Notes under the pieces: generated by a model
Seen by the model: the letters and a program-made list of their open reading frames with translations, nothing else
The model's database searches: none
What the model was told of the DNA's origin: nothing
Assembly: GCA_026413225.1 (NCBI GenBank)
Contig: CM048552.1
Coordinates: forward strand, 134,181,053 to 134,245,052
From: Otis tarda
Taxonomy: Eukaryota; Chordata; Aves; Otidiformes; Otididae
Length of the DNA stretch: 64,000 nucleotides
Reading direction: 5' to 3'
In this document: positions 13,321-25,631 of the stretch, piece after piece
Numbering within the stretch: position 1 is the first letter of the stretch
Layout of the letters: each line of letters begins with the position of its first letter
Made by a program: the position numbers and the translations under genes

Positions 13321-15315
13321 CTGCAAAATAAACAGTTCACAGTTTAGCTATCATACATGACTGTATTTTAAATTTTGTCACATAAAGTAGGAAGAAAGGA
13401 TTAATCAGAGAGTCACTTTTTAGAATGCCACTAACAGAAATGCTCATGGTTAAAACATTTCTGCTTGTACTTACCATGTAGAAAAATATAGAGGTAATCT
13501 GGTTTAGAAAATTACATTTCAGTGAAGTACTCTCTGCTAGTCACTGAAATGGATTCTTCCTTCGCCATGAGTTTCATCAGATGGGAGACTGGAGCAGGTG
13601 TTTGACAATATCATTACATGCCATCTCAGTTGCTGTGATGAAGGATGCCAGTGACTAATGGGTACCAGTGGAGTATCCAAGGTCGAATGCAGAAAGTCAA
13701 TAGGTAATCTCAGCACTCTTCCCAACACAATGTCGGATAAAATTGAGAAGCTAAGCTAAGTGAACATGGACAGCTGACCTACCACCATAAACAGCTGTCA
13801 GCATGGCATGTTGCACCTAAGATATGGGGGCCAGCGGGCCTCTGTACTTGTAAGGGCATTTGCTGTGCCCATCAGAAAAATAAACAGAGGGAATAAATTG
13901 TCTATTTGAATATGGATGGACATAGAAAGGAAGAGTTTATTTAACACAGATCTCAGTAGAGTGAGAAGAAAACTGAGAGTACCTGAAAACAGGTGAAAAA
14001 AGTAACTCCTGATGTTTGTTCCTACTACACTCAGGAAAACAAGATCTACAAGTTTTTTCAAGCAGAATTTAAAGGTTTTGCTGTGACATATATGTGACTT
14101 GTCTTTACAGAATCAATACTGCAAAAGTCTCGGTTTCTCAAGCCAAAGAAAAAATTGTAAAAATCCTCCCTTTCTCTTGATCTCTTTCTGCTCCTTCATT
14201 CATCTTGGAGCCCTCAACTCAGGCTCTGTAAGCAGAGCTGCCTGTGTCATATGCTTTTACAGAGCCATAAACAGGCCCTTGAGGGCATTTAAGAGCATGT
14301 CTTAGCTTACTAATTTATTAGTGATTGTGAGCGATTGGGGTTGTGTACTGCGTTCTTCACCCAGAACAGTATGCCAATCCTGTGAGTTATAAAGTGCAGA
14401 CACTTTACCTTAGGTTAAGGTTGCTTTATTTGTTGGTTTCCTTGTAGTTGTAAACTCAGTCAGTGAATTATGAGTGGATCAAGTAATATCATTCTCTTCC
14501 AAACCAGTTTAGGCATTCCCTAGCTCAAAAATTCTTCCCTTACACATTTCTATCAAGTACATAAAATCAAACTCAGCTAGCATCCATCACGAGACAGCAA
14601 AGAATTTTATCTTGTCCCAGCAGCTCCTGTTTGTTGCTCTGCCTTTGTCTCCAGTGTACTCCTAACGCTGTTTCTCATTTGATAACTTGGGGAGATACTC
14701 TCTTTTCTGCCCCAGCTGGATATTATCAAAAAATACTGTATTTTAAGTTGCTGAAGGGGATTCTTTCACTTGTGAAACTCAAAGAGAATAATTAAACCCT
14801 GTGCAGGATGGGGTGCCCTGTCTTTGTGGAAAAGTAGTGCTACAGCTGGGGACAGACTGAAGTGATAAGTGATTCGTGCTTCAGCAGTTCCCACTGGTTT
14901 CCCATGCTGCTATTGCAATAGTAACAGCGTCAGTCGAAAGGTGGTTTGCGTATGCAAGAGAGGCAACATTTCTGTTTCACTTCTTAAACAAAAAAATTGG
15001 ATAAAAATGGATAGCTTCTGTGTACACAAGCCCTTCTTCAGGCACATATCAAAATTAAGACTACTGAATACTATCTTAGCTAGTATACTAGGCAGTGACT
15101 GTAGTACAACTTACTCAACCTGGCAGCCAAGGATGGTAATGAAAGTGAGTTGTACAGAAAACAATGAGGCTTCTAGAGCAATGTTCAAAAGCTGCTAAGG
15201 TAATTCTAATATAGATCCTGAAAGGCACAACAGCTGCCTGCAGTGTGGTCTACAAAGATGAGATATATAGAAGATGGTGATCATGGAACAAAAGTATTCT
15301 GCAGGGTGTACTTAC

Positions 15316-15493
15316 CCTTCCAAATCCCTTACTTTCCACCCGTCAGAATCTTCCTCTTGCAACACATAGTATTTATTGCTTCTAACAAGCTGAATAGCTG
15401 AATTTCCTTCAGGTTCATACTTGATTGGGCCACAGCCACATTCAGAACTGACTTGTCTGGTGATAGCACTTGAGGCAGGCTTCTGTGCTTCCG
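15316..15493 (-). CDS. BMX: BMX SH3-like N-terminal exon
   Basis: The clear part reads IKYEPEGNSAIQLVRSNKYY, then VLQEEDSDGWKVRDLEG. This is an SH3 fold sequence with the RT-loop acidic stretch and the Trp of the ligand groove. The usual ALYDY start is replaced by GPIKY, and one Trp stands where most family members have two. The donor GTAAGT at 15315 is firm, and the split Gly codon rejoins with the next exon. The 5' limit is uncertain: acceptors at 15494 or 15483 are both possible. Confidence 0.82.
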
Positions 15494-17474
15494 CTTTTGA
15501 TGACAGAGGAAATTAAATGATAAGGAGATGCAGCACAGCGTACAGTAAAAAATAACACAACATACACATGATCACTTGTATCTTCAACATGTATAATGAT
15601 ATTAGGCAAATTAACCAAAGCCAAGGAGCTGGGCACAGACAAGCAGCTTTTTCCTCATCCATTTAGAAACACAGCCCAGATACTGTTGTCCACCTTTGTG
15701 AGAACAGAACCGAGTTCCCTGATAATGACAGCAGAAGCAAGTAACTCTGAGTGGAGGCTGACAGTGCTGTAATAGAAAGCTCTCATTGCCAGAATTATGT
15801 GATAGATGTGATTTGTATCAAAAGCCTGCCACCTATCTGAAGCTGATACTACTTTATGAGCTGTTGCAGTTCACGTGCTTTGGACAGCACATGACCAAAT
15901 TGTGCTTTACTATAACTAAGTGGGATGATATCCTATTGTATCAAAAGACCCCATCACAGAGTTATAAAATAACTTTGGTTTCTTGAATGGCTTTTGATCA
16001 ATAGTAATGTTACCATGAAGCACAATAAGCATTAGTCAGTTGTTACTACTAATCACTGAAAGCAAAAAGCTATGCTAATTCTAAATAATTCCCTTTCCTT
16101 ACCATGTTTTATTGATGTTTCTCTGCTGAGCATGTTTGGTATAAGGAATCCCACTCCTTGGTGCCTAATTTTCCCTATGCAGAATTAAGCAAATGTAGGT
16201 ATGTAACTACGGGATTCATCTTATGTAGCTTTGATCCATGTCTTCACGTGAAATATGTAACCCTACAGAAGTGTCTACCTCTCATCACTGATTGATGAAG
16301 AGGTCTACACAAATGACTTGGATGAGAAGCCTGGTATTAAAGTTTGGTGACATCAATCAAATCATGAGCAAAAGAGCATCTCAAATTAAGGCACTGAAAT
16401 GCATTTAGAAATCAGGGAAATGGCATAACAGAGAAAATCCAGACATCACCATTCTTTAAGAGCAGAGAAAACTACACTTGAAACACTGACAGCAAATGAT
16501 GAGGGAAAATAACAAAGACTTAGGAGAAAAGGCTCCAAATGCCACCTATTGAAAACCGCTGTAGTGCAAGAATGCCAAGTGTCCTGAAGCAGGCTGTGAT
16601 TCCTTTAAATCAAGTCCAAGTGAACATAGCACTGTATGTTTGCTTGTTTTCTCTTTGTTGACATTTCTTTACTTAATCTAAACAAAGAGAAACCAAAGAG
16701 CCAAGTGAATGCGTGGTTGAATCCACTGAGCCGTAAGACACACATGATCTGTTCCTCCAAACACATGAAGCCTCAATCTGATCTCACTGAGCTCCAGCAG
16801 AGATATGCATTCTTTAAAGAGGTATCACTCACAGCAGAGCCCTCTTCATTTGACTAGAAGAAGGTCTGTTACTAATCATGTACCAGCACTGGAACCCAAT
16901 AGGGTGCTTCCTGTTGGTCATACTTGACTTTGATGAAAAGGAGCTTATAGCTTTGAGGGCCTGTGTTAGACAGGACTCAAGTCTTAGACTGCCCATTTGC
17001 CTTGTGGAATAATGACAGAACTAGAGTTGCCTGCAGTTGTCAGAAAGATGGAGAAAATGATAATACAGGGATTAAGCAGTTTTCTCTTTAAAACATCTAG
17101 TTATGTTACAGCAAGCTGATACTCAGTAAATGTGCTTATGAGCTGATGTGCACCTCTGACATTTGGCCTCAGTAATTTTTGGAGATTAAATTGTTCTTTT
17201 TTAATTTCCTGTGTTTTGCTTGTGGAATGATCAGAGTGTCATCTTCTGATGGAGCTTTCATCTTTTTTTTTTGCGTGAACAGAAGAAATTGCAAAGCATT
17301 AACCAAAGTAAATGGTATAAAGAATTATTATCACATAAATGAGTTTTTCTTTGTCTAACCTGTCAGGGAAAAGAACCAGCCAAAGATGAGCACATCAGAT
17401 TTGCATCCCTTTGGGTTTCACTGCTGGCTGTGTTTTTGTCTGTTGCAATATTCTGGATGGACTTCATCTGTAAC

Positions 17475-17681
17475 CTGGTACAGATTAATGTCCTGATTTA
17501 TGTTCATATATACAGCATTTCCATTTCCAGCACTGGCTGAAAGCCCCAGAGCTTTTCCTAACAGTAACTGAGAAGATCTTATTACTTCCTTTACGCTGGC
17601 AGTGATATGACTGTGTTTTTCATATTGATTACTGTAACACTGTCGTCTAGAGAGAGCCGTAGGTGGCAGTCTGAGATTCAT
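17475..17681 (-). CDS. Possible BMX proline-rich linker exon
   Basis: A 69-codon open segment between a good acceptor (ATATTGCAG) and a usable donor (CAG then GTTACA). It begins MNLRLPPTALSRRQ, which recalls the LPP-type proline motif between the Tec zinc motif and SH3. It then runs through NAVYMNINQDINLYQ. It is in the right interval and of plausible length. Its start phase does not fit the 3' end I assign to the zinc-motif exon, and I cannot match the rest to human BMX. It may be a diverged linker exon or chance. Confidence 0.35.
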
Positions 17682-18112
17682 CTGCAATATGTATATGGGG
17701 GACTATCTGCAGAACTGCACCCCTACCGTACAGCTGGAAGCATGTGCTGGGTCTCTTCAGCTTCCATAAAACTTGTCCAATACATAATAATGAGAAGATG
17801 TGTGTGTACACTCAGTGGACTTCTATCTGATCAACTGCAGTATCGGTCTGACCTACATAAACCATTTTCTTTTGCAAAGATAGCAGATGCTGGGCACCAG
17901 CAGAGGTGGAAGTGTTTCTCCAGCAGGAAGCTCCTGCTTCCTCCTGTTATCAAAGCACAAGGGAAGTGCCCACTGGTTCCCATAAAGGGACCTCTGTGCT
18001 CACTGTTCTTTGTAATGGCATCACTCTTCAGGCACCAGCTCCTCTGTGGGAGACTGGAGGTATAATGCTGAACCAATGAAAGGGACAAAGGCATTAAAGG
18101 TGCAGGACATAA

Positions 18113-18134
18113 GCATGCAAAAGTAATGCCTCAT
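18113..18134 (+). repeat. Unit of a short degenerate tandem repeat (left of ERV)
   Basis: GCATGCAAAAGTAATGCCTC at 18113-18132 recurs exactly at 20779-20798 on the far side of the LTR element, with a looser copy (CATGCAAAAATGTGATG) between. Before the insertion these formed a tandem array with a unit of about 35 bp. Confidence 0.75.
18130..18134 (+). repeat. Target site duplication CTCAT (left)
   Basis: CTCAT sits directly before the TG of the first LTR and is repeated exactly at 20741-20745 after the CA of the second LTR, as expected for retroviral integration. Confidence 0.9.
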
Positions 18135-19282
18135 TGTCGTGGTTTTGTTAGTGAGGGGGGGCCTAAGGTGGTAGCTTCTGCAGGAAACTGCTAGAAGTCG
18201 CTCCCCTTTTGTTCAGTGGACTCGGCCAGGCCTAGGGCGGACCTGCTGCTGGCCAAGGTCGAGCGGATTGGTAGCAGAATGTCCCGTGATAACGCCTCTG
18301 CGATAACGTATTTAAGAAGGGGAAAACAGAGAAAAAAAGAGAGAAGAGAAGATGTGAAGAAGCTGAGCGGGGGCAGAGGCGCAGAGGGGAGGCGCAGGCC
18401 TCATGGGCCTTGCAGGCCTCACCCCTCTGGCCTTCGCCAGGCAGCCGACTGGGCCCGACTCGGCCCGGCCCGGCTGCAAGAAGTGGAGAGGAGATGAGAA
18501 GTGAGTAAGATGTAAAAAAGATCCTGAGAGACATCTACCACCCTGTTGTGAGTGAGGAACGGCTGCAGACGCCAAGGTCAGTTCAGAAGGAGGGGGAGGA
18601 GTAATGCAGCTCCTGGCCAAGATTCCCCTGCAGCCTGTGGTGACGACCATGGTGGAGCAGGTTGTCCCCCTGCAGCCCATGGAGGTCCACGGAGGAGCAG
18701 AGATCCACTTGGAGCCTGTGAAGGACCCCGTACCAGGGGAGGTGGATGCCTGAAGGCGGCTGTGGCCCGTGGAGGGCTCCGCTGGGACAGCCGTTCTGGA
18801 GAGACTGTACTCCGTGGAAGAGATGACCCACGCCGGAGCAGTTCCACGAAGGACTGTGGCCCGTGGGAGGGACCCCACGATGGAGCAGGGGAGGAATGTG
18901 AGGAGTTCTTTCCCTGACCATGAAGCAGCGGCATGAAACAACGTATGATGAACTGACTGCAACCCCCATTCCCTCTTCCCCCCTGTGCCGCTCGGGGGGG
19001 GGAAGGTAGTAGAGATAATGTTAAGCTTGGGAAGAGGGAGGGGTGGATGGAGGTTATCTTGTTCTCTGTCTCATTATCCTGCTGTTTGTAGTAATAAATG
19101 AATAGTTTTCCCCAAGTCGAGTCTGTTTTGCCCGTGACGGTAACTTTAAGGATTTCTCCCTGTCCTTATCTCAAACCTTCGAGCCGTTTTTCCTTATATT
19201 TTCTCTCCCTGTTCTTTTGGAGGGTGGGGGGAGTGAGAGAGAGACTGCGTAGTCTGGTCCTGATCAGGGCTGAACTACGACA
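18135..19282 (+). repeat. 5' LTR of the element (1148 bp)
   Basis: Starts TGTCGTGG and ends CTACGACA. A TATA-like TATTTAAG lies at 18309-18316 and an AATAAA signal at 19093-19098, in the usual order for U3, R and U5. Confidence 0.93.
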
Positions 19283-19289
19283 GTTATTT

Positions 19290-19307
19290 TGGCGCCCAAC
19301 GTGGGGC
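19290..19307 (+). other. Primer binding site, tRNA-Lys type
   Basis: TGGCGCCCAACGTGGGGC is the classical 18-base match to the 3' end of tRNA-Lys(1,2), placed 7 bases downstream of the 5' LTR. Confidence 0.88.
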
Positions 19308-19591
19308 TCGAGGAATTTGAGATAAGGATTGAGTTTAATTGGGAGCGGTAATGGGCAAAACAGGGATTGAACTTGACAAAAGAGCAAAATGATTAGGGGA
19401 AAATTTATGTTCTGATTGTGGTAAAGGGATAAGTGGTGAATTGTGTGTAAATTGTAAGGTCTATCCACTGTGGGTGTTCTGAGGATATTATTTTGATTCT
19501 TGGTGCGGGGAATTCTTTTTCTTTTCTGTTGATGTGTGTGTATTTTAATTAGAATTCTTAAATACATAATTCGCAGAGGCGAGGGGTGGAA

Positions 19592-20740
19592 TGTCGTGGT
19601 TTTGTTAGTGAGGGGGGCCTAAGGTGGTAGCTTCTGCAGGAAACTGCTAGAAGTCGCTCCCCTTTTGTTCAGTGGACTCGGCCAGGCCTAGGGGCGGACC
19701 TGCTGCTGGCCAAGGTCGAGCGGATTGGTAGCAGAATGTCCCGTGATAACGCCTCTGCGATAACGTATTTAAGAAGGGGAAAACAGAGGAAAAAAGAGAG
19801 AAGAGAAGATGTGAAGAAGCTGAGCGGGGGCAGAGGCGCAGAGGGGGAGGCGCAGGCCTCATGGGCTCTTGCAGGCCTCACCCTCTGGCCTCTCGCCAGG
19901 CAGCCGACTGGGCCCGACTCGGCCCGGCCCGGCTGCAAGAAGTGGAGAGGAGATGAGAAGTGAGTAAGATGTAAAAAAGATCCTGAGAGACATCTACCAC
20001 CCTGTTGTGAGTGAGGAACGGCTGCAGACGCCAAGGTCAGTTCAGAAGGAGGGGAGGAGTAATGCAGCTCCTGGCCAAGATTCCCCTGCAGCCTGTGGTG
20101 ACGACCATGGTGGAGCAGGTTGTCCCCCTGCAGCCCATGGAGGTCCACGGAGGAGCAGAGATCCACTTGGAGCCCGTGAAGGACCCCATACCGGGGGAGG
20201 TGGATGCCTGAAGGCGGCTGTGGCCCGTGGAGGGCCCGCTGGGACAGCCGTTCTGGAGAGACTGTACTCCGTGGAAGAGATGACCCACGCCGGAGCAGTT
20301 CCACGAAGGACTGTGGCCCGTGGGAGGGACCCCACGATGGAGCAGGGGAGGAATGTGAGGAGTTCTTTCCCCGACCATGAAGCAGCGGCATGAAACAACG
20401 TATGATGAACTGACTGCAACCCCCATTCCCTCTTCCCCCCTGTGCCGCTCGGGGGGGGGGAAGGTAGTAGAGATAATGTTAAGCTTGGGAAGAGGGAGGG
20501 GTGGATGGAGGTTATCTTGTTCTCTGTCTCATTATCCTGCTGTTTGTAGTAATAAATGAATAGTTTTCCCCAAGTCGAGTCTGTTTTGCCCGTGACGGTA
20601 ACTTTAAGGATTTCTCCCTGTCCTTATCTCAAACCTTCGAGCCGTTTTTCCTTATATTTTCTCTCCCTGTTCTTTTGGAGGGTGGGGGGAGTGAGAGAGA
20701 GACTGCGTAGTCTGGTCCTGATCAGGGCTGAACTACGACA
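19592..20740 (+). repeat. 3' LTR of the element (1149 bp)
   Basis: Near-identical partner of the 5' LTR, preceded by a purine-rich tract (about 19576-19591) that would prime plus-strand synthesis. Confidence 0.93.
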
Positions 20741-20745
20741 CTCAT
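20741..20745 (+). repeat. Target site duplication CTCAT (right)
   Basis: Exact copy of 18130-18134, directly after the terminal CA of the 3' LTR. Confidence 0.9.
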
Positions 20746-23700
20746 GCAAAAATGTGATGTCTCTGGTCAGTTTTGCCTGCATGCAAAAGTAATGCCTCTG
20801 GTCGGTTGGGAAAAAAGCAAGGGAGCAAGACTTGCAGAGGCTGGAGAGATAAGGGACATGGACTGAGAGGTAGGTGGAAGGAAGACTGAGGGTATGGTGG
20901 TACCTTTGATGATCGAACTGAGCTTATGAAAGGGCATAATAAAAATGTGCTGAGAGATTACAGAGGTAGCTCTGTGACTGAATATAGGCTGTTCCTCACC
21001 ATGAGAAGTCAGTATTAACCTTCTTAACCTGATTATATCATATGGCTTGGGAAAATGAAGTCAAGTTGTTCTAACCAGATGTGGTAGTTATTATAACTGC
21101 ATTTACTGAACATGTTTTAGAACTACCCATCTGAAAACTGACGTGTCCCTGCTTTTTACATTTCCCTTTCAAAATATCTTCTCTGAGCTCAAGCAGATGA
21201 TAAAAATAAATCATAAAGGCCTAGCAGAAATCAGCATGTTCAGCAGCAGATTTGCATGACTGGTGATCTCTCCAGATAGACAAAGCATCTCCTGATGGAA
21301 GCCAGGCAAAACAGGCCACAGTATTCAAAACAAGTTATGCTGCTGCATTTTCAAAAAGCTGTTACTTTCAAATTATCAGAAAAAAATGTCAAAAGCTTCT
21401 TTGTTCATAGCTTCTTTCCAAGGCTTTATTTTTTCTTCTTAAAGCTCCATTTTACAGCTCTCATGATTTTATCTTCTGTCTCTTGATAATCTATGTCTTT
21501 CTTAAAGCTCTGGCTGTTCATGTCAACTGTATACACAAAAATTCCAGCTTTTTTTTTCTTTTTGCATTAAGTTACTTTCTGATTAACAGAGAGAGACTAG
21601 GAAATAGATTGAGACTGTATTCTAAAGATACAGAACAGAAGAGAAATTAAAATAAAGCAGGAAATACAGATGTAAAAATCCTATTATTTGAAAACCAAAC
21701 TGGTTTAATTTGGAGGATGCTAGGGTAATGATGTGTGAATACACAGTCAGACCATACTGTTAGTCATTTTTTAAAGAGATAAAAACATCATAACTTAAGC
21801 CACTTTGTTCTCTTCTATTCTCTCGTCATTGTTACCTCCTTCACACCTTCAAATCTCAATAACTAAGCTGGGCAGTAAAAGTAAGGTCAAAGATAACACT
21901 ATTGCCTCTGTATTTGTACGGGAAGAGATAGATGAGGAAACAAGCACAGAAGCAGATCTCTCAGTCTTGCTTTTATTCTTAAACTGGCCAACTATTGCCC
22001 TTCTTCATCAAGCAAATGCTGTACCAGAGGACTCAGGCTGAGTTGGGCATGAGTAGTGCTTTTTGGCATCCTGGTGTCCTGTTTTTCTCTTTGGGTCTGT
22101 GAAGGCCTAGCTTTCTCAGATGAACAGTAAGGCCAAGTGGGTGCCGATGGGACACCACACTCCTGGGTTTTTGTCTGATATAAACTCAAGATACAGGCAA
22201 GACCACATGAAGAGCTCAGATGCACTTCCCAATTCATTAACTTAGGGGCTGACTCTGTAAAGTTGGGCTAAGCAGACATTCCTAAGCAGGCATCTGTACT
22301 CCTGACCCAACCTCAGTGGAGTCGCACAGCTTGGGACTTGCCTGAGATAAATGCAATTCATCTACCATTTCTCACCCATGCAAAGCAGGTATATTTATTC
22401 ACATCTTCAGTTACAATGTTTTCTCCAAGTACTATGAGTACCATTTTCACTGAGGAGGGTGGTGGAGGGGAGTTTTTGGCATCTCCAGGAGCAGGGACCT
22501 CCTAAGCACTAGACAGCCAATTTTGATGGCATTCCCTGATTCCACTGGAGAAAAGTGTATGAAGTAAAAGACATCCCTACAAGGGCTGTAGCCAGTACTG
22601 CCACCAACATGTTAAAGTGAACAGAAAGCGGCTGAGACTTCCCCAGTTTGCCACATGGAAGAGGGAGATGAGTCCTTCCCTCTGACATGTTGGTGGACTC
22701 ATGGATGCTGAAGCTGTGCTGCAGATTAGAGGTCTGCACCACTTTCCAGTGAGCGGCTTTTTACAATTCTCCATCCCACAGTCCTCCCTAGCACCTGGAT
22801 GCCACGTCTTTCCCTGTAGCCAGATACTCAAACTTTTTCACCTACCAGCATTTGAGGGACTGGAGGCAGTGTTTTCACACACCCAGTTGTGCAACACAGA
22901 GTCACATCTGGAAGAGAGGGAGAATTAAGGAAAAAAACCATGAATTTAAGTAAGACTTTATTTCTTGAGGCTTTCTCACTGGCAGATCTATACAATGACA
23001 GCAACAGCACCATGACAGACAACATCTCACCTCCCTGAAGTATCGATCCGCTTTAGTTCTGTATTTTCCAACCTTCTCTTAATTCAAGCACTATCTCAAT
23101 ATCTTTTAAAATCCCATCAACCATTGTTTTCATCTATGCCGAAATACAAATTTAGGGAAATTTGTGGTTGTATTTAGCTCTGTGGTTTTCACAGTTCTGT
23201 TAGCTTATTTGACTGTATACAGAAGGAATATTCTGTTTTTATTCTGGTTTTTGAAATAGTTTCATTGACACTTTTAGTCTATGAAACAGTGATTAAGAAA
23301 TGCTGCTTTAATTCCCAGTGGTTACAAGACTGATGCTGTCTGGAGTCATCCCTGCACAGACAATCTCCCCATGCCCCACACATCTCTGTTAGCAACCTCG
23401 GGAACTTATTTAGGAATAAATGAAGAGTAGATACAGGACATTATCCTGCATGCATTATTCTCTCAGACATAAGCGAAGTGTTCAATATACCAAAGTTATC
23501 TTTAAAGTTCTTCTTTTAGCTAAGCCATCCATGACTGGTAATGAGGTATTTCCTTGTCCTTGCAACTGACCAGGGGTTTCATGGCCTTATCTGCTTTTGT
23601 ACCAAGTGGTTTTGAAGCTAGATGAAGCTATTCAAATTACTGTTACAAATCAGCCGACCACCGATTTCTGGTCACAGTGTGTTGTGACACATTATTTAGT

Positions 23701-24698
23701 GTTCCATACTGATGAAACCTGTAGTAATAGTAGGTAAGCCTATATCATTAATTTCCATTTGCAAAAGCAAATGCCTGTTACAGGTAGTCTTACAGATATA
23801 AATCAGGTTCCTAACTGCTTACACCTACATTTTTGGATTTAACTTTTGCATTCATACTTTTTTGACTGTGACTGTAAATGCTTAAGACCAAGGTTCAATC
23901 ATGATTCAAAGCAGGGGATCTACCAGTGCTCTACCATTCCAAATAATTGAGCTTTTAAAGGCTGAAGCCCAAATACTCATAAACTGTTGCTCCCTCTCCC
24001 AAATGTGGCCTTTCACTGTTAAGCATCTACACAGACATGAGGGAATTCCCTTCTGAAAATGTGAAACCTAGGAGGGGGCCACTTTACAAATTTTCCTCTC
24101 TCAGTCTTTACAAATAAAAACTAAAATGCCTAAATATTTGTGACTAAGTTCTACAAAAAATACTTTTCTAAAGTATGTTAACATTTAAAAAATGCTGCAG
24201 GTTAAATCACACTGTTTAGAAAAAAAAATAATATAAATATAATTATCTATTAATATAAGGGTTTTACTTCTATTTAGTTATGAAACTGTATTGTTTTACA
24301 CTCATTCATACACACTCTTGCACTGAACTTCTATTGTTCCTACCCATCCAGCTTATCGGATCTCATCACTAGAAAGATCTTACAGCAAAATGCTACAATT
24401 TAGGTGGAGAAACAATAATGAGAAAAATAATTCCATCATCTAATTTATTTTCTAGGTAAAAAAGGCAATATTTTTTGATGAAACACAGCAGATATAATTT
24501 AGTGTATTATTTCCCCCGATTACACTATAAGCTACAATGTACAGCAGCTATGATTTTAAAAGGAGCTTAGCAAATACATGAAAAGGTGCAAGTAGATTAG
24601 CTTTTATATTGATTACACTGCCTTAAGTGTCCATGTGATATGGTAATATTGTGAAAAACATCAATGAGACTAATTAAACAAATAAAAGAACATGTTAC

Positions 24699-24818
24699 AT
24701 TTCTCCCAAATCATCCATCCAGGGGCTGCTTTACAGGTCTGCTTGCAACAAAGAAACCTCCCATTGATGAAGAATCCTTTATGGTACTTGTTTAGTAAAT
24801 CAGAATTGTCTTTAATTT
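24699..24818 (-). CDS. BMX: BMX end of PH domain and BTK zinc motif exon
   Basis: With the preceding G it reads EIKDNSDLLNKYHKGFF then INGRFLCCKQTCKAAPGW and MIWEK. The zinc ligands of the BTK motif are all present: His in KYH, the CC pair and the Cys of QTC. It aligns directly with human BMX KYHSGFFVDGKFLCCQQSC. The acceptor is TTTCCAG; the donor assigned here, GTAACA, is weak, so the 3' limit may be off by a few bases. Confidence 0.9.
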
Positions 24819-25549
24819 CTGGAAAGCACAAAGAAACCAAAAGAAATGTGACAGTCTGTAAAATAGGAATGTTCCTTATGATCAATAGAGTCTGCTGCAC
24901 CAAACCATGGGACCCCAGAGTGCTTATCAACTCCTAGTGCCAGACACTCATCCTGGTCACATCTTTATCTTTATATTCCTTTACACAAACTCAACTATTT
25001 TTGTTCCTACAATGACCAGAATGTGTGAGGGCTGCCCTACTCAATGTGAGGTTTTTGCCTTCGCTGGAGTTATGCAGGGAAACAGTTCTCTGCTTATAAC
25101 TTACGTGTTGCATGGCTATGATTTTGTTTCATTGAAAACAATAGAAATTTCCTTGGAAAAAAAAAAGGAAAATACAAAGGAAAATGCACTATCAGTATTG
25201 GTTATTAAAATGGCATTCATGCAGGTAAGTGCTATACTAGCCACATCAAGAATGGTTGTGCTCTATTAATCTCCATCAGTAAAGGCTGAACATATGATGA
25301 AGATTAAAAAATGCACATGAAAAGTAAAAAAAAAAAGGTTTATTTTGTCTTATTTGTCACTGAAACCTTCAGCCTTTAAAATTTCTAACCCGTTCTTGAA
25401 AATACCATGCATTTCAACCCGTTGGTGATGAAGTATGAGAGAGACTGAAAACAAGTGACAAAGAATGGCACAAAATGATGAGGCAGGAGCATTTTCCTAT
25501 ATGTCCTCATGTGATTTGAATATTTTGGTACACAAAGGAATAATGTTAC
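24819..25549 (-). other. BMX intron within PH domain
   Basis: Intron of about 0.7 kb with short A-runs (near 25158 and 25327). The plus-strand open stretch at 24907-25269 shows no recognisable protein. Confidence 0.55.
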
Positions 25550-25631
25550 CTTTATGCAAAGCTGCAAGCCACCGCTCCCAGCTCTTTTCATTAGCAGTGC
25601 AGACATAGAGAAGTCCACCCTTGTACACAAC
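25550..25631 (-). CDS. BMX: BMX PH domain exon (82 bp)
   Basis: The exon reads VVYKGGLLYVCTANEKSWER then WLAALHK. This is the last PH strands and the C-terminal helix with its conserved Trp, matching human IVYKDGLLYVYASNEESRSQWLKAL-type sequence. The acceptor is CTTTCAG and the donor GTAACA. Its 82 bp equals the BTK exon as I recall it. It is open. Confidence 0.9.

Larger units (their letters stand above)
18135..20740 (+). mobile_element. Endogenous retrovirus-type element, non-autonomous, LTR to LTR
   Basis: A compact fossil LTR element with two near-identical LTRs (18135-19282 and 19592-20740) that start TGTCGTGG and end TACGACA. A primer binding site lies 7 bases after the first LTR. About 0.3 kb of internal sequence ends in a purine-rich tract before the second LTR. 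It carries no gag, pol or env and must have been copied by a related virus's enzymes. The 5-bp duplication and the tRNA-Lys type primer site do not settle the class; an ERVL-like or other bird ERV is possible. The LTRs differ by well under 1-2 percent, suggesting an age of the order of a million years or so. It lies in a BMX intron, opposite to the gene. Confidence 0.95.
15494..24698 (-). other. Large BMX intron region with ERV insertion
   Basis: About 9 kb between the SH3-like exon and the zinc-motif exon. It holds the LTR element at 18135-20740, a short degenerate tandem repeat at its insertion point, and one possible linker exon at 17475-17681. The other open stretches (22509-22742, for example) show no recognisable protein. 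Confidence 0.55.

Noticed and set aside
18216-20426. Many overlapping open frames inside the two LTRs
   Set aside because: They are GC-rich LTR sequence read in arbitrary frames, repeated in both LTRs, with no retroviral or host domain.
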